Positions 34,891 through 47,678 of a DNA stretch of 64,000 nucleotides are shown piece after piece (within the stretch, counting starts at the first letter, position 1; every line of letters begins with the position of its first letter). The DNA is from Moniliella sp. 'wahieum' (Eukaryota; Basidiomycota; Moniliellomycetes; Moniliellales; Moniliellaceae), in the NCBI GenBank assembly GCA_003971905.1, contig RSEE01000003.1:1116001-1180000 (forward strand), read 5' to 3'. Both the position numbers and the translations under genes were made by a program. Under the pieces are notes generated by a model. The model saw nothing but the letters and a program-made list of their open reading frames with translations. It was not told the DNA's origin and did not search any database.

Positions 34891-36493
34891 ACCCAAATGC
34901 CAGGCGTTGGAAAGGACTCATCGAGACAAACATTATTGTATCTCCGTTCCCTTTTGATCTTGCCTGTACCCCTCCTGGTTGATGGGGGTGTCCTTTCCCC
35001 CACCTTCCATTCTCGTCCACCCTCTATCCTCGTCCTTCCTGCATCCTGTCCGACCCTGCCCGTTTTCCAGCCAATTGATCCAGTAATCCAGCTTCTTCTT
35101 GTTAGCGTCTGACTTCTCCTCCGACCTCGTGCTCCAAAAATCCGTCAGTCCAGTCACCCGAGCCCCCTCCTCTGGCCGCGTCCAGTTCCAGTATCCATCC
35201 AGTCTCAGTTGAGGCGTGTTTGTCAACCTCTGCCTCCTCCCCCGTACCTAAGCCCCGGAGGCTTCAGACACGTTACTACGGCCCAAGCCGGTGCAGACGC
35301 AGCCTTGCCACACGAGCAGCCGCCCCACCAAAGGCCTCTCCTCGTCCCTTAGTAGCTCCGCTCAGATCCACCAACCAGCCCAAGCCCGAAACTACCGTGA
35401 GTCGACCTACCGTCGCTTAAGGGATTGTACCCCAAAACCCGAGGAGGGGCCAAATATGGTTAGGAAAAGGCTCTCGTCGGTGTTCCGCAGGTGTAGTGAT
35501 ACTTACGTGGGAGATCATGTGAGGACTGTCTCCAAAGGTGGATTTGGAGAAGTAGGCGCAGGAACTCCTGCGGGAAGACGTGACCATTGTACGTATGGCA
35601 CATTGCCCATGAGGGAGTCCCTTTTTTACTGTAGTGGTACGGAAGCAGACTACGCTTCGTCAGCTGCTTCGCTGTATGCAGTGGGAGAGAAGGGCGAGAG
35701 AAGGAGGAGATGTGCTGTTGGCGGAATTTGAATCTCTCCTCTCTGGATAGAAGCGAGGCGGATTCCTTGCGGTGAGAATCCATAGGGCAGCAAGGACAGT
35801 CAGTTTGACCGGCTCATGAGTCTGCCCCTTTTGGATGGGTGGGTGCGGCTGGCCACTCTCCTCGTCCAGTGCGCCCAGCAAGTGCAAGTTGGGTCTGACG
35901 TATTCGCTTGAACTCTCATCTCAGTTTGCACCTACACCCAGTCTAAGTTTTGGTAATACGGCAGTGCTCCTCACGTTCGTGCGCTCCATGGGAAACGGAT
36001 GGTCTGAATGATGAGCTGAGAACGCAGAGGCGATGGTACAGCTGGTATAGGTGGATTTGGTGTGCAAGCGGGAGGTGATGGTTGGCGATGCACGTGATGA
36101 CCATCAAACCGCGTGTGCTGCGCCAGGCAGAAGCTACAGAGGGGTGTGGGTGACGCGGTGACGGGGCGGTGTTACACCAGTGTTACATTCTTCTGCCGCG
36201 TGTAGATCGGTTTCTCCCGCACTGGCCCAGCGATGGATGGTGCCTGATGCATGACCATCCATGGCCGTGTTTGGGCCGAGTAGCATCCAACGCTGCCCAT
36301 CGCCCCCCCCGCCCAGACGCATGGCCTCGCGCGGCGCAGGCGCAGTGTCGGAACCCCGCGCGTATTCCGCTGCAGGGTCACGTCAGCAAGTTCAGCGCTG
36401 AGCACTGGCCCCATGCTTTAAGAGGCACACGGGCAGTGTTAATGCTGGGTGACCCAGACGCGTGGTGCGGTGGCACCCGGGCAGTGTGCACTG
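34891..36493. other. Spacer between truncated copies and the intact HMG gene
   Basis: No gene recognised in 1.6 kb. Contains copy 2 of the ~185-bp block. The section 35890-36490 has no match elsewhere in the window that I could see. Confidence 0.5.
35603..35786. repeat. Duplicated ~185-bp block, copy 2
   Basis: Second copy of the block at 33665-33850. On the minus strand both copies open with a similar short peptide (MDSHRKESASLLSREER here; SRRKESATLLSRER in copy 1), which hints at former coding sequence, but no start context or family supports a gene. Confidence 0.8.
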
Positions 36494-36809
36494 CAGGGGG
36501 CGCGGCGGGCGACGGCGGCGGGCAGCGGCACTGCGGACGAGATGCAGGCCGGGGGCAGGCTGGGCGGCGGCTGGCTCTACGCCTCCATCTCCCGCTGTGG
36601 CTGCCGAAAGTGCGCTGCCTGCTGTCGCCCACCGCCTCCCTTGCGCTCCTGCCCTCCGCCCGGCCACCACACCAGAGGACACGTCGCCTGCCCCGTGCTG
36701 CCCCCGCGTCTGCCCCCCTCGCCCCCCTCGTGCGTATCTCCCCTGCCCCCTGCCCGCGCTCGTCGCCGCCACCACCCCCTCCCACCCGCATCCCCCCCCT
36801 GACCCCATC

Positions 36810-38097
36810 ATGCCCCCGCAGACGTCCCCCGCGCTAACCGTTCCCACAATGGACGACGGCTCGCAGAGTTACCCGTTCAACTACGACCCCCAGCAGGGCT
36901 ACAGCTATGGCAACATGCCCCTGGCTACCAGCACATGTACTATCAGCAGATGTACAACAACTTCAACATGGTCACCCCCTCCATGATGGCCGCGGCGGCG
37001 CCAACCAGGCCGCGCCCCAGGCTCCCCCAACGCCGCCGTGCCTGGTTCCGTCGCGTCATCTGCTGCTCCCTCGGACCCCGCCGCGGCTGCTGCTGCTGCT
37101 GCCGCACAACACTACATGCCTTACGGCCACCCGCAGTACTTTGCCGGAATGATGCCCCCGGGCATGTCACCTACGAGACGGCCGCCGCTTCCGCCGCCGC
37201 TGCTGGCTCGAAACACGCCAAGATCAAGGATGCCATGGGTGGTCTGGATGAGCGCAAGTTCAAAAAGAAGGAGATCCTGTCGTCAAGAAGCCTGCGCGGC
37301 CGCACGTGCGGCCGCCAAAGCAAGCGCCGTCGGCCTGGCAGATTTACTTCAACGAGTTGCCGATATGCGCGCCAAGAACCCGTCGGAACGATTGAACGTG
37401 TCCCATGTCGCCCGTGGTGCTGGGGAGCGGTACAACGCGTTGCCGAGGAGGAGAAGCGTCGGTACTACGAAGAATCGCTTCGCCGCAAGGCGCAGTGGGA
37501 AGCCGACGTGCAGGCTTGGCTTGAGAAGTTGTCGCCCGAGGACATCAAGCTGGAAAATGCGTACCGCACCCAGCAGCGCAAGTCGGGCAAGTCGCGCAAG
37601 TCGAACTTGAAGGATCCGCATGCGCCCAAGAAACCGCTTTCGGCTTACTTTTTGTTCCTTCGTTCCATTCGCGCCTCGCCCGAGATGACCAAGGAGGGGT
37701 TTAATGACGAGAGTGAAACAACGAAACAAAGTGTCCTGGCTGCTACCAAGTGGCGCGAGCTCGACGAAGACCGGAAACAGCCCTACCTTCTCAAGGCGGA
37801 GCAGGACAAGCAGCGGTACGAGGAGGCGCGCAAGATGTACGACTCAGCAACGTCGGTGCCTGGTGTAGACGCGTTGGTTGCGCACGAGCAGGCGCAACAG
37901 GCAGGCAAGGCAGCGGCCAAGAAGTTTGCCGAGACCAACCCGCAGATCCAAGAGATTATTGCGCAAGGCCGTGTCCCTCGGCGCTGACGTTTGATGTGGA
38001 CGAGGAAGATGTCCAGTTGGCTGCACAGGCCGCGACGCACAAGGACCATGGGCGTCACGGTCGCAAGTTGGCCAGTACGAAGCTGAATGAATGTTGA
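36810..38097 (+). CDS. Two-HMG-box DNA-binding protein with Tyr/Gln-rich N-terminus (frameshifted)
   Basis: Architectural DNA-binding protein, about 430 aa, in layout like yeast Ixr1: low-complexity N-terminus then two HMG boxes. N-terminal part: MDDGSQSYPFNYDPQQGYSY, HMYYQQMYNNFNMVTP, a run of nine alanines and QHYMPYGHPQYFAGMMPP. Box 1: PKQAPSAWQIYFNEL, ADMRAKNPSERLNVSHVARG, GERYNAL, EEEKRRYYEESLRRKAQWEA. Box 2: LKDPHAPKKPLSAYFLFLRS, ETTKQSVLAATKWRELDEDR, YLLKAEQDKQRYEEARKMYD. The tail ends near FDVDEEDVQLAAQAATHKDH. At least eight frame changes, all in the direction of one missing base; the first is at about 36918 where CCCC stands for CCCCC. Whether the protein acts in the nucleus or in mitochondrial nucleoids cannot be told. 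Truncated copies of its 5' end lie upstream. Confidence 0.82.
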
Positions 38098-39293
38098 GCG
38101 AGGCGGCCGAATCGAAGTAAAAGCCTTTTACTTCTTCGGGTCTCGATCTCGACGCGTCGGACGTCGGACGTCGGGCGGACGGGTCTTGTTGTTCTGGTGT
38201 ACTATTCCTCCCTGTTCCTGATGGCTATGCGCGTCCTAATCCGTTGTCCGTTGTCCGTTCTCCCTTTCTCTTCCTTTTTCTCCTTTCTTTTTTTTCTCTC
38301 TCTCTGTCGTCCCCTTTACATCTTCCTTGCTGCGGGTGGCTCAACTGAACGTTGAACCCTCGTGGCACCTGAGGATGGCAATCGGTTATGTTGTCTGTAC
38401 ATTGGCTTTTGAAGGCTTGCTTGCTTGCTTGCTGTGCGTTAGGCCAGTGGGCCGTCTGCCCGTCTACAGTTGTGCTCCTGCATCTTTGATGCCGCAGGCC
38501 TCAGGGCCATAGCCCCCGTTCCGTGTCTATACTCAACGTTCGCCGTTCAACCTCATCTGAGTCCCGAATGTACTTTGATCTGCGTCGTGGTGCCTGGGCA
38601 GGCTCAGGCGCTCAGGGCTCGCGCTCACCACCAGGAGAGACCCAATCACTATAGTAGTGGGTTGTTGGGGGAAATATGCACGACACAGATGTGCTGAAGA
38701 TGAATGGTAAACTGACCCGCTCGAGGGAAAGACTGAGTACTGAACAGACTTAATGAAGCAGAGCACGAGGACGCCAACGGTGTAAGGAACACAGACCAAC
38801 AGTAGTATTATAGCCCGCGGGAAAGTTTCCCACCCTCTCAGCCACAAACACAAAGGAGAGACGAGAGTACTTTGGTTTGGTTCAACGTACAGCGTCCAGA
38901 CAAGCTGGCCGGGTCTTCTGACGTAAACAGCCTAGGCAAAAGGAAGGCAAGGAGAGCATGTCGTCTGACGCGTCGCGTTGCGGGTTGCGCGTGACGAGTG
39001 ACGTGTGACGCATGACGCGTGAAGACCGGCGCGCGCCCCCTGGTTTTGAACGTTGCAAGGTACAGGCGTACTTAAGGAGGATGGATGGGTGACATTAGAC
39101 GCGTCGCACGCGGGCAGCCGACGCGCTGCGGGCGGGCGGGCGGGTGGCGCGCGGGGCGGAAGGCGGGAGGCGGAAGCGCAGACGGCGCATCGGCAGGGCC
39201 TGAATCCTATTCCCTGAATGCCCAGCGGACGCGTCCAGTTGGCGCCACCGACCGACCCCCACGTCCCCCCACCACCTGCCTCGACACGCCACC
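38098..39293. other. Intergenic region upstream of SMC6
   Basis: About 1.2 kb with no supported gene. A CT-rich tract (38260-38320), TGAACGTTGAAC near 38346, and several TGACGCGTGA-type motifs at 38965-39025 belong to the same palindromic motif class as the other spacers. Confidence 0.5.
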
Positions 39294-42200
39294 ATGGCAG
39301 GCCGCAAGCGCCACTCTGCGCCCCACTCGGACGACGAAGCGGATACCAGTGTACGTCGGCCCCCTCTGCTCTGTCTGTGTGCGTGGTGCGTGGTGCGTGG
39401 TGCTAGCAGGGTGCTAACATGGCGCTGACATGGGACAGGCCAAACGCGCGCGTCTCAATGGCGAAGAGGACGACGACAGTGACTACCCCGATGCCCAGCT
39501 CTCCGACGCGTCTGAGGTGGAGCAACCGATGCCCCTGACTGGCGCCAGTGTACGTTATCCCCCCCCTCAACCCCCAACCCCCAACCCCCCATGCCTGTGC
39601 CGCTACCGTGTTTCTGAGCTGAGCTGACGCGGTGCAGAATACCATGCTGAGGCCGGTCCAATCGAGCACATTGAGGTGTTCAACTTTATGTGCCACAAGC
39701 GCATGAGCGTCGACTCTGCCCCAACCTAAACTTATCGTCGGCCACAATGGAAGTGGCAAGTCGGCCGTCTTGACCGCCATCACGATTGCCCTGGGTGGAA
39801 AGGCGAGCACTACGAACCGCGCCGGCAGCATGAAGAGTTTCATCAAGTCGGGTGAAAAGTACGTTCTGCCCCCTGGTTGATAGGCAACAGAGTCAGAGCC
39901 ACTGACCTCATCCTGCAGTTCGGCCGAAATTGTGGTTCGTCTGCGCAACCGCGGAGAAGATGCGTACAAACACGAAGTTTATGGCGATAGCATCACCATT
40001 GTGCGCCGCATCCACCTCGATGGCGGTGCGTCCTGGAAACTCATTGCCCACAATGGCAAGACCCGCTCGACGCAGCGTGCCGAGCTCAGTCGTATCCTGG
40101 ACCACCTCGACATTCAAGTGGACAATCCCATGTCGGTGCTCAACCAAGATGCGGCGCGGCAGTTCCTCAGTGCCTCCAACCCGGAGGAAAAGTACGCGTT
40201 GTTTCTCAAGGGAACACAACTTACTCATCTGGCTCAAGAGATGGATACGCTCAAGGACCACAACATGGAGATCAAGGCTGCTTTGAGCAAGCAGAAGGAA
40301 TACCTGCCTGACCTCAAGGCCGAATACGAGGAAAAGTTGCGCAAGTTTGCGCAGTTTCAGAAACAACGCGAGGGCAAGCAGAAACTCGAGGAACTGTCCG
40401 ACACGTACGTCTGGGCTCAGGTCGCAGAGGCCAAGAGGAAGTACGAGTTGGCAGGCGAGGAAGTGCGCAAACAGGGCAGTAAGATTACCAAAGCGCAGCA
40501 AGCCGCCCAGGTCGTCGCCGGCGATCTCGAGCAAACCGACACGACCCTTTCTCTGATCGACCAGGAACGGCAGAATGACCAGAGTGCGGACGACGAGCTT
40601 GTTCGTGCGCGTGATGAAGCAAGGGGACGCGCTCATGAAGCCATTAGCCAACGCGAGGGCAGCTCAGGTGAAACTGCAAGAGATCAGCGAGCAGTACCAG
40701 GTCTACAAGAATCAGCATGAGAGCGCGCAAGCCAAGTTGGACCAAGAGCTGCGCAAGGCCAACCAAGCAGGCGAACGAGAGGCGTGGATGGAACAACGCG
40801 CTCAGGGCCAAGCCAAGATTGAGCAGATGGAACAAGAGCTGAATGACCTGCAGGCGCGGAAAGATGAGGTTGAGCGCCAAATTGCGCCGTTGCAAGAAAC
40901 TCTCCAAAACATCGACACTGACTTTACCCGTCTCGCGCGCAACGTGGCCTCCACCGAGCGCACCGCACGGGAGATCAAGGCGGCTGCCCAGGACAATCTC
41001 TCGGCGTTCGGGCGGTCGATGCCTGCTCTGGTTCGGGCGATTAAGCAAGAAAAGGGATGGCACACCCCCCCAGTGGGTCCTGTGGGGAGCTACATGAAAC
41101 TCAAGGACGAGTCTTGGCTTAACATCATCGAGGCCATTCTCGATAAGGACCTGAATGGGTTTTGTGTGACCAACGAGCACGATCGACAACTTCTCCTGAA
41201 ATGGACGAGGCGGCTTAATTGTGCGTCCTTTGTCCCCATTCTACGGGGCGATGATGAGCCATTTGATTATTCCTCTGGCGAACCCGATCCGGCCCTCACC
41301 ACCATTCTGCGGGTGTGCGAGTTTGAGTCGGACTACATCAAGCGCCAGCTGATCATTTCGCGCCACATTGAGCGTACCGTTCTTGTTCGCCAACGCAGCG
41401 ATGGTGACCGCCTTCTCCGCAGCGGGCACGGATTAAATATGGTGCACAGTGCCGATCTCTTTCGCATCACAGGTGGTGACCGTACCAGTTCCTCCACCGC
41501 GATGCAACGTCCCCAGGGGGCGCATCGACTGAGTAAGGACAACTCTTCGGCTCTGGCCGAGGCCGAGGCTGCACTCAAAGAGCTTCGCGTGGAGCAGCAG
41601 TTGCTCACTGAGCGCAAAGATCAGGTGCGCGCCGAACTCACCGCCGTGCGGGGACAGCTGCAATCTTTGACCAACCAGTCCACCTCCGTGCATCGTAACC
41701 TACGGAAACTGCAAGCCGAAGTGGGTCAGCTGAATGGTAAGTTGCAAGCACAGACGACGGTGGATGTGGATGTATTCCAAGAGATGGTGGACCAGGCCAA
41801 GCAGCACATGGAGGAGGGTAAAGAGCGTTTCCGTGTGACCAACGTCGAGGTGGAAGAGATGACGAAAAAGGAGGGGGAAGCCCAAGCTGTTTACGATGAG
41901 ATTCGACGTCGTCTCGGAGAGCGGGAAAGCGGACAACGCGCCATGACGGAAGCAGCAGAGCAAGCAGCACAAACGAGAGTCGCGCTACGGCACAAGCTCA
42001 CTCACTTGGAACGCAAAGTAACTGAGTACTCGGAAGAACTCAACTCGTTGGCCGAGCAGCACGAAATGGACAAGGCCGATTTCGAAGAGTTGGTCAAGCA
42101 GGCCAAGGAGCATACGGGATTGGAGTACCATGAGGTGGGTCCTTCGGTTACGTCGGCCAAGATTGAACAAGAGATTCGCCAATGGGAACAGTACATGGAC

Positions 42201-42829
42201 AGAATGCGTACCCAGACTGGCGGCAACATTGATGCTGCCAAGATGGAGATTGAAGAGGCCGAGCAGAAATTGGAGACGCTCAAATCGAGAATCACCAAAT
42301 TGGACGAGTTTGCCAAGCAGCTCGATCGTTCGTTCAACGACCGTTGGGTCCGTTGGCACTTTTGGCGAGGTGTCATTGCCCTCCGTGCCCGCTCACTCTT
42401 CACGGCCAACTTGGAGCATCGTGGCTTCTCGGGCAGTTTGTCGTTTGAACATGAAAGCCAAGGTCCTGATGGACGCCGCTGCCGGGCAAGCTTCTGATCA
42501 AGGTACAAACCGAGCATGGTCCAGGTGCTGGGACCAAGAATTTGCAAAAGGAGACCAAGGCTCTGTCGGGGGGAGAGAAGTCCTTCTCGACCATCTGTCT
42601 TTTGCTCTCTCTCTGGGAAGCGATCAACTGCCCCATCCGCTGCTTGGACGAGTTTGATGTGTTTATGGACTCGGCCAACCGAACAATCTCAACCAAGATG
42701 ATTGTCGATGCTTGCAAGGTCAACCGACGTGTACAATATGTGCTCATCTCGCCCCAGAGCATGACCTCTACCCAGTTGGGCGACGATACGCGGGTCATCA
42801 TGATGAAGGACCCAGAGCGTAACCAGTAG
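39294..42829 (+). CDS. SMC6: SMC6, structural maintenance of chromosomes protein 6 (frameshifted)
   Basis: ATPase subunit of the Smc5/6 complex for recombination repair and chromosome segregation. Exons: 39294-39350, 39439-39549, 39638-39858, 39919-42829; the three introns (88, 88, 60 nt) all start GTACGT. About 1100 aa, normal for the family. N-terminus is acidic; [15 protein letters not shown] and the Walker A segment [20 protein letters not shown] follow, then [31 protein letters not shown]. Two coiled-coil arms flank the hinge ([20 protein letters not shown] ... [18 protein letters not shown]). The C-terminal ATPase half has the signature [20 protein letters not shown] and Walker [16 protein letters not shown]. 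Frame breaks near 39640, 39728 (TTT read as TT), about 40650 and 42480. The ATG lies in a CCACCATGG context. Confidence 0.94.
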
Positions 42830-43237
42830 CCCTTTCATTCTCTCAACCTGACTCTCGACATGTGTGAACTGGATCGATTTTATGGTTATCTGTTCTGCCT
42901 CGTAAGAGAAATAGCGGTAGTGTAGTTCAAGGACTCCAGGTTGTCCAACTTGTGTATGGGAGCTCGATACAAGAAAGAGAAAGAGACGGAGAAGGCAGTG
43001 GCCTGGCTCTCGCGGTTCCCATCTCCATGCACAGGCTGAGCATCAAGCATGGCGAAGTGAGAAAAATACGACGAACAGTGTATTGAAGCTCAACGTCCAA
43101 CTGCCTAAAAGGTGAGAACCTCCTGCCCTTGTCCACATCTCCAGAGTGACATATGAGCCGGCAGTCCAGTGGAGGCACAGTGAATGGGCATATCTGCATG
43201 TGACCTAGTTCGTTCCGTCCCGTCCCGTGATCACGGA
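42830..43237. other. Convergent spacer between SMC6 and the tRNA methyltransferase gene
   Basis: About 400 bp; no gene seen. Probably consists of the two 3' UTRs. Confidence 0.5.
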
Positions 43238-44917
43238 TCACGGGCGCTGCAGGATACAGATGCCCTCGACGTGGCTGGCGGACAGGTCAGTGGTCTGTTG
43301 CTCGGAAGGGAGTACAGAATGAGGATGGGACGTACAAGGTCTGAGGGAAAAAGTCGGCGGCGCGAAGGGAAAAGATGGAGTACTGCGGGTCGCGACGAAG
43401 AAGGAAGCCCACGTCCCTTGCTTGCGTGTGGACATTGCAAGAAACATAGATCACCAGTCGTGGCCGCAAAGCGAGGAGCTGGGTGAGGAACACTTCATCA
43501 CACCCCTTTCTCGGTGGATCGATGACCACAGTGGTCTGGTCCGGCGCAAATTCATTCAGTGAGAAAAGATATGCTCGGCAGAAGCAGCGAGGAAGGTGAC
43601 ATTGTCAATGTTGTTGCTGAGCATTGACCTTGGCGCACTCGATGGCACGGGAAGAGATTTCAACCCCTGCCACTTGAGAGAAGAGAGATGCTAGACTTAG
43701 AGCAAACAGCCCTGCACCACAGTAGGCGTCCACCAAATACGTTTTCCCCTCGGGGACAACGGTGCGGCGGAACCGTTCAATCTCGGAACGAATAAGGTCC
43801 ACAACAGGCACCAAAATGGAACGGTTGTTTTGGAAAAAGTCCCCAGCGGGTCCTTGGAACAGGAGCGAGCCCACTCGCTCATGCATCACACCGTGCTTCA
43901 TGTCGGTCACCACCTCGCGTGCACTCGGATCCTCGCTCGAGGGCACAATCGAATCGCGGAACAGCAAAGTGGAGCCATTCGAGTAGGAGAATATGTCGTC
44001 TCGTACCTTCCTCCGCTCGATAGGAAGCGCACGGTTGATGGCCGGAGTAGCAATGGGACATTCCTCAATATCCAGCATGGGCCGGCGTCCGAGTCAAAGC
44101 CAATGGGAAACGAGACGGTCGGCTTAGGCGTGGAGGGCTCCTTGGAGACCTCCTTGCGCCATTGTCTCACGAGCGAGGGGAGGTTAAAGTGAGGCGTGAG
44201 CTTAGTCCTGTACCCCATTTGCTCAGGCGAAGCGAGGGTGGGAAGCACGTCGGGCACCTGCTCAGGAAGGAGATCCGAGTAAAACTCAAAGGCTTTCTGC
44301 ACCACGTTTCGCTTGATTTCCAACTGGCGCGGGTACGCAACCATTTGGTACTGGCATCCGCCACATTCGTTAAAGTACTGGCACGTTGGTGTCTCGGTCC
44401 TCCACTCGGATTTTTCCAGCACTTGCAAAATGACGGCTTTGGACCTCATCATATCATTCTTGACGATCTTGACCTTGAGCTTATCTCCAGGGAGCGACTT
44501 GGGGACAGCAATAACCCAGTCCTTGAGGAGAGGGTCCTTGGCGAGGCCCAATCCGACAGCCGTCAACACAAGGACCTCCACCTCCATCTCGAGGCCGAGG
44601 GGGTGAGGGCGGTCAAATTGGCGGCCTGCCTCGAAGCGGGCGTCGACCGCATCGCCGCCCAAGAGATGGCGGATCTCGATGAGAAGCGGATCCGCGCCAA
44701 ATTTGCCCTCCTTCTTGGCGGCGGCCCGCTGGGCGTTCTGCACACGCTTGCGCTCCAGCTTGGCCCTTTTCTTCGAGTCCTTGTCGATGGGCGACGCGGC
44801 ACGCTTCTCTGGCGCGGCCGGGGCGGATGGGCCAGGCATGGTTGATGTATGGCAGACGGCCCGCCGACGCGACTGGCTCGGCCGAGGTGCAAAAAGGCGC
44901 GGCGCCCGGCCAGACAA
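43238..44917 (-). CDS. TRM2: tRNA (uracil-5-)-methyltransferase, TrmA/Trm2 family (frameshifted)
   Basis: Makes 5-methyluridine-54 in the T-loop of tRNAs using SAM. Exon 1 44917-43336, intron 43275-43335 (GTACGT...CAG, 61 nt), exon 2 43274-43238 encoding HVEGICILQRP. About 540 aa. An N-terminal Lys/Arg-rich segment precedes a TRAM-like region (VIAVPKSLPGDKLKVKIVKN), the cysteine motif CQYFNECGGCQYQMVAYPRQ, the SAM-binding motif YLVDAYCGAGLFALSLA, motif IV VVIDPPRKGCD and the catalytic cysteine segment IYVSCNVHTQARD. Frame breaks near 44075 (GPMLDIEECPIAT restored) and 43615. Two starts are possible: 44917, which adds an Arg-rich stretch that could be a mitochondrial presequence, or 44839 (MPGPSAPAAPEK). 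The gene diverges from UTP6 with 209 bp between. Confidence 0.9.
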
Positions 44918-45126
44918 AAAAAAAATAGAACAGGTGCGGTGGGGCTCGCACGCCCCATTCCGCGCACCGGCGGAAGGAAATTTCTTTCTTGGCCTCTCTG
45001 CGGTTCTGGCTGGGCGTCCAGAGCAGCCAAGTCGACCACCTCAACCAGGCGCCCAGCCCACCACACCAGGCCCGGCCCGGCCACCCCTCCCCCACCTCCC
45101 CCCACCACCTCCCCCCCCGCCACACC

Positions 45127-47678
45127 ATGGAGCGGGTGGCGCTGCGCCTCGAGCAGTCGCTCCCGCAGCTCGAGCAACTCGCCAACGCGGGTATCTTTTC
45201 GCGCGACGAGCTGCGTGCGCTCACCACCCAGCGCTCTGCGCACGAAGCGGCACTCGCTCGTCGGGAAGTGACGTTTGGCGACTACGAAGCGTACATCAAC
45301 TTTGAAGACCGTGCGGAGCAACTGCGCGTGTTGCGTACACGCAGCCCAGTGTCCAAGACAAACTGACGCCTCAGGACGACAAAAAGCTCAAGAGCGCCTA
45401 CATTGCCCGCGGGATCAGCATTTTTGAACGTGCTCTCCGGCGCCTCAAGGCGATCTGCGCGTTTGGCTTGCGTATGCCGATGGGCCCGCAGACATGGAAT
45501 GAACGTTGTCCTAGGCCGCGTCTTGGGCAGGGCCATCGTCCTCCATCCAAAGCAGCCGTCCCTCTGGATCTTGGCCGCACGCCAAGAACTCGCCCTCGAC
45601 CCATGGGGCAAGGGCGCCCGTACGCTTTTCCTCCTGCGTTGAAGGTGAACCAACCCCCTGCAGTTGCTGCCGATGCAAAAGCCCCCGCGGAAGAAGAGCA
45701 GACAGTCTAACGGCTTCGTTGCCCGGGACCCGAAACCGCATGAGGGATTACTGTATATCCCCCATGCCCATGTCAGAGACTATATCCATCTTGCCCTTGA
45801 GTATGTGAGGATGGAAGTGACGATCATCGAGCGCACCCGTCGGCGGTTTACCAAACTCGGGATTGATCTTCAATCGCCCTACCGCCCCTGCAAAGGGGAG
45901 AGCTGCAGCCCGACAGCAGGGGGCAGGGGATGACGCGGCAGAGCGAGCAGCAGTCAAGATGGCTAACATGCCTGCTACTGAAACCCCCATTGCCGAGGAA
46001 GCCACTGCTGCTTCCGAAGGGCTTCTTCAAATGAAGGCCCGAGTGACGACCGGCTCTTGGCCGTTGTACGGCATGCGATCGACAAGCTGATTCTCCCCCT
46101 GCTCCCAAGCGAGCAAGCAAGTTCACATTCCTCGCTGCGGTATATCGTCTTCTCCTTTCGTTCCCCTTTACCGACACGGTGTCTTCCTGGCAGAGTGGCC
46201 AGAAGTTGCGCAACACTATCCTCGGCTTTATCGTGGAAAGATGCCACCTCAAGTTGAAGCAGACTTCCTTAGTGCTGCTAAGGAAGTAGTGGACCCCACC
46301 CCCATTTGGGCTTTGGACCGAAAAATTGCCCAGCATCAAGAGGGGGAAGAGATGGACACGTTTTCCCGTCTCAAAGCAGCCGGGGAGCTGCGACTTCTCA
46401 TCTCGGACAGTGAAGTGGGGGACTTGTTCCCCCCACGGCCGAAGGTGGCGAAACTTTCTCTCGTCTGAGCGCGATCTTGGCGGGTGCAGTCAAGGTTCGG
46501 AGAGGGCATGACGACACTTCTTTGCCCCCCTCGCTGGTGGCATGGAGTAGGGCGACTTCTACTACTCTCAGCTCGTACCTTGCTGAGGGAGAAAAGAGGA
46601 CCGTCTCTCTTGGCCGAGGGCAATGTCCTCTTCCTCCAAGGAATCCGAGGAGGGGAGTCGACCCAGTTGGGCAAGCTACTGGATGCGCTTCTAACACAGG
46701 CTTACCAGAGCGCCAAAAAGGGAAGATATCTTTCTCCTCGTCTCATCTTTGCCTACTTCAGCTCTCTCCCGCCTGATGACTGGTCTTCCCGCGCGGAGGC
46801 GATCCGCAAGCCTCTTCGTCTGGCTAAGGATTTGACGCTCAAGGAGCAAGAGGCGTGGGCTCCATTTGGGAGCTGTACTTGGATGCGCTGGTCCATGCTC
46901 ACCAAGCAGACCTAGAGAGCAAGGCACTGATGCCTTGGCCGTGCGGGAACAGCTCTTTAATGAGCACATTTCTGCAACCCAATCCGCCCACCCAACTTGC
47001 GGTATGGACCCATGCGATCGCCCTGGCCCGTGGAGGGTTCCAAGTGCGAGACAAAAAGGTGGACAAATGGACCGTCTCTGCCCTTGAGAAATTGCTCTCC
47101 TATCCCGCAAGGGTGTGAGTGGGAATAGCGACTCGTCCCAGGCCGAAGGCAGGCAACTTGTGCACGACCGTCTGCTCGCAGCCGTGGCTGCCACGCCCAC
47201 TCAACTGAGTAAGACCCGAAGTGCCAAGTCAACGAGCAAGGTGCGTCAAGCGGTGAGGGGAATGATCCGCTCGGACCCTGTGGCATCAGCGGCGTTCTGG
47301 CTTGCGCATGCGCGATCTGAGTCGGGCCTCTACCGTACTCTTCCCCCCGGAGAGGATAAAGAGGCGGTGCGAACCTATCTTTCCACGTTGTGGTCGCGAC
47401 TGCGCTCAACAGCCAGCAGTGCCACGCTTTTGATTCCTGCCAGGCTGTTATGGCTGCGTCACTTCTCTTGGATTTGAGAGATGGGACAGCAGCATTGGCC
47501 GCGTTGGATGTTGCACGTCGAGACGCAGCAACCTTGGATCCTCGTCTGGTGCCCCTCCTTGAATCTGGGTGGCAGCGCCTGAGTAGCGGTCGCCCCGAGG
47601 ATGCCGAGGATGAGAGAGGATGAGGACGACGACGACGACGATGAAGAGGAAAGCGATGAAGAGGAGGAGGAGGACTAA
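45127..47678 (+). CDS. UTP6: UTP6, U3 snoRNP / small-subunit processome HAT-repeat protein (frameshifted)
   Basis: Nucleolar component of the UTP-B module, needed for 18S rRNA maturation. The start MERVALRLEQSLPQLEQLAN followed by GIFSRDELRAL and RREVTFGDYEAYINFE matches the conserved UTP6 N-terminus. HAT-type helices follow: IARGISIFERALRRLK, DLRVWLAYAD, IVLHPKQPSLWILAARQELA, LYIPHAHVRDYIHLALEYVR, then VVDPTPIWALDRKIA, EAWAPIWELYLDALVHAHQA, VASAAFWLAHARSESGLY. The protein ends in a strongly acidic Asp/Glu tail (47620-47675) before the stop at 47676. Around twelve frame breaks, mostly in the one-missing-base direction, make the middle hard to read. The span predicts up to about 850 aa, longer than the usual 600-700, so an unrecognised intron or insert is possible. 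Confidence 0.8.
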
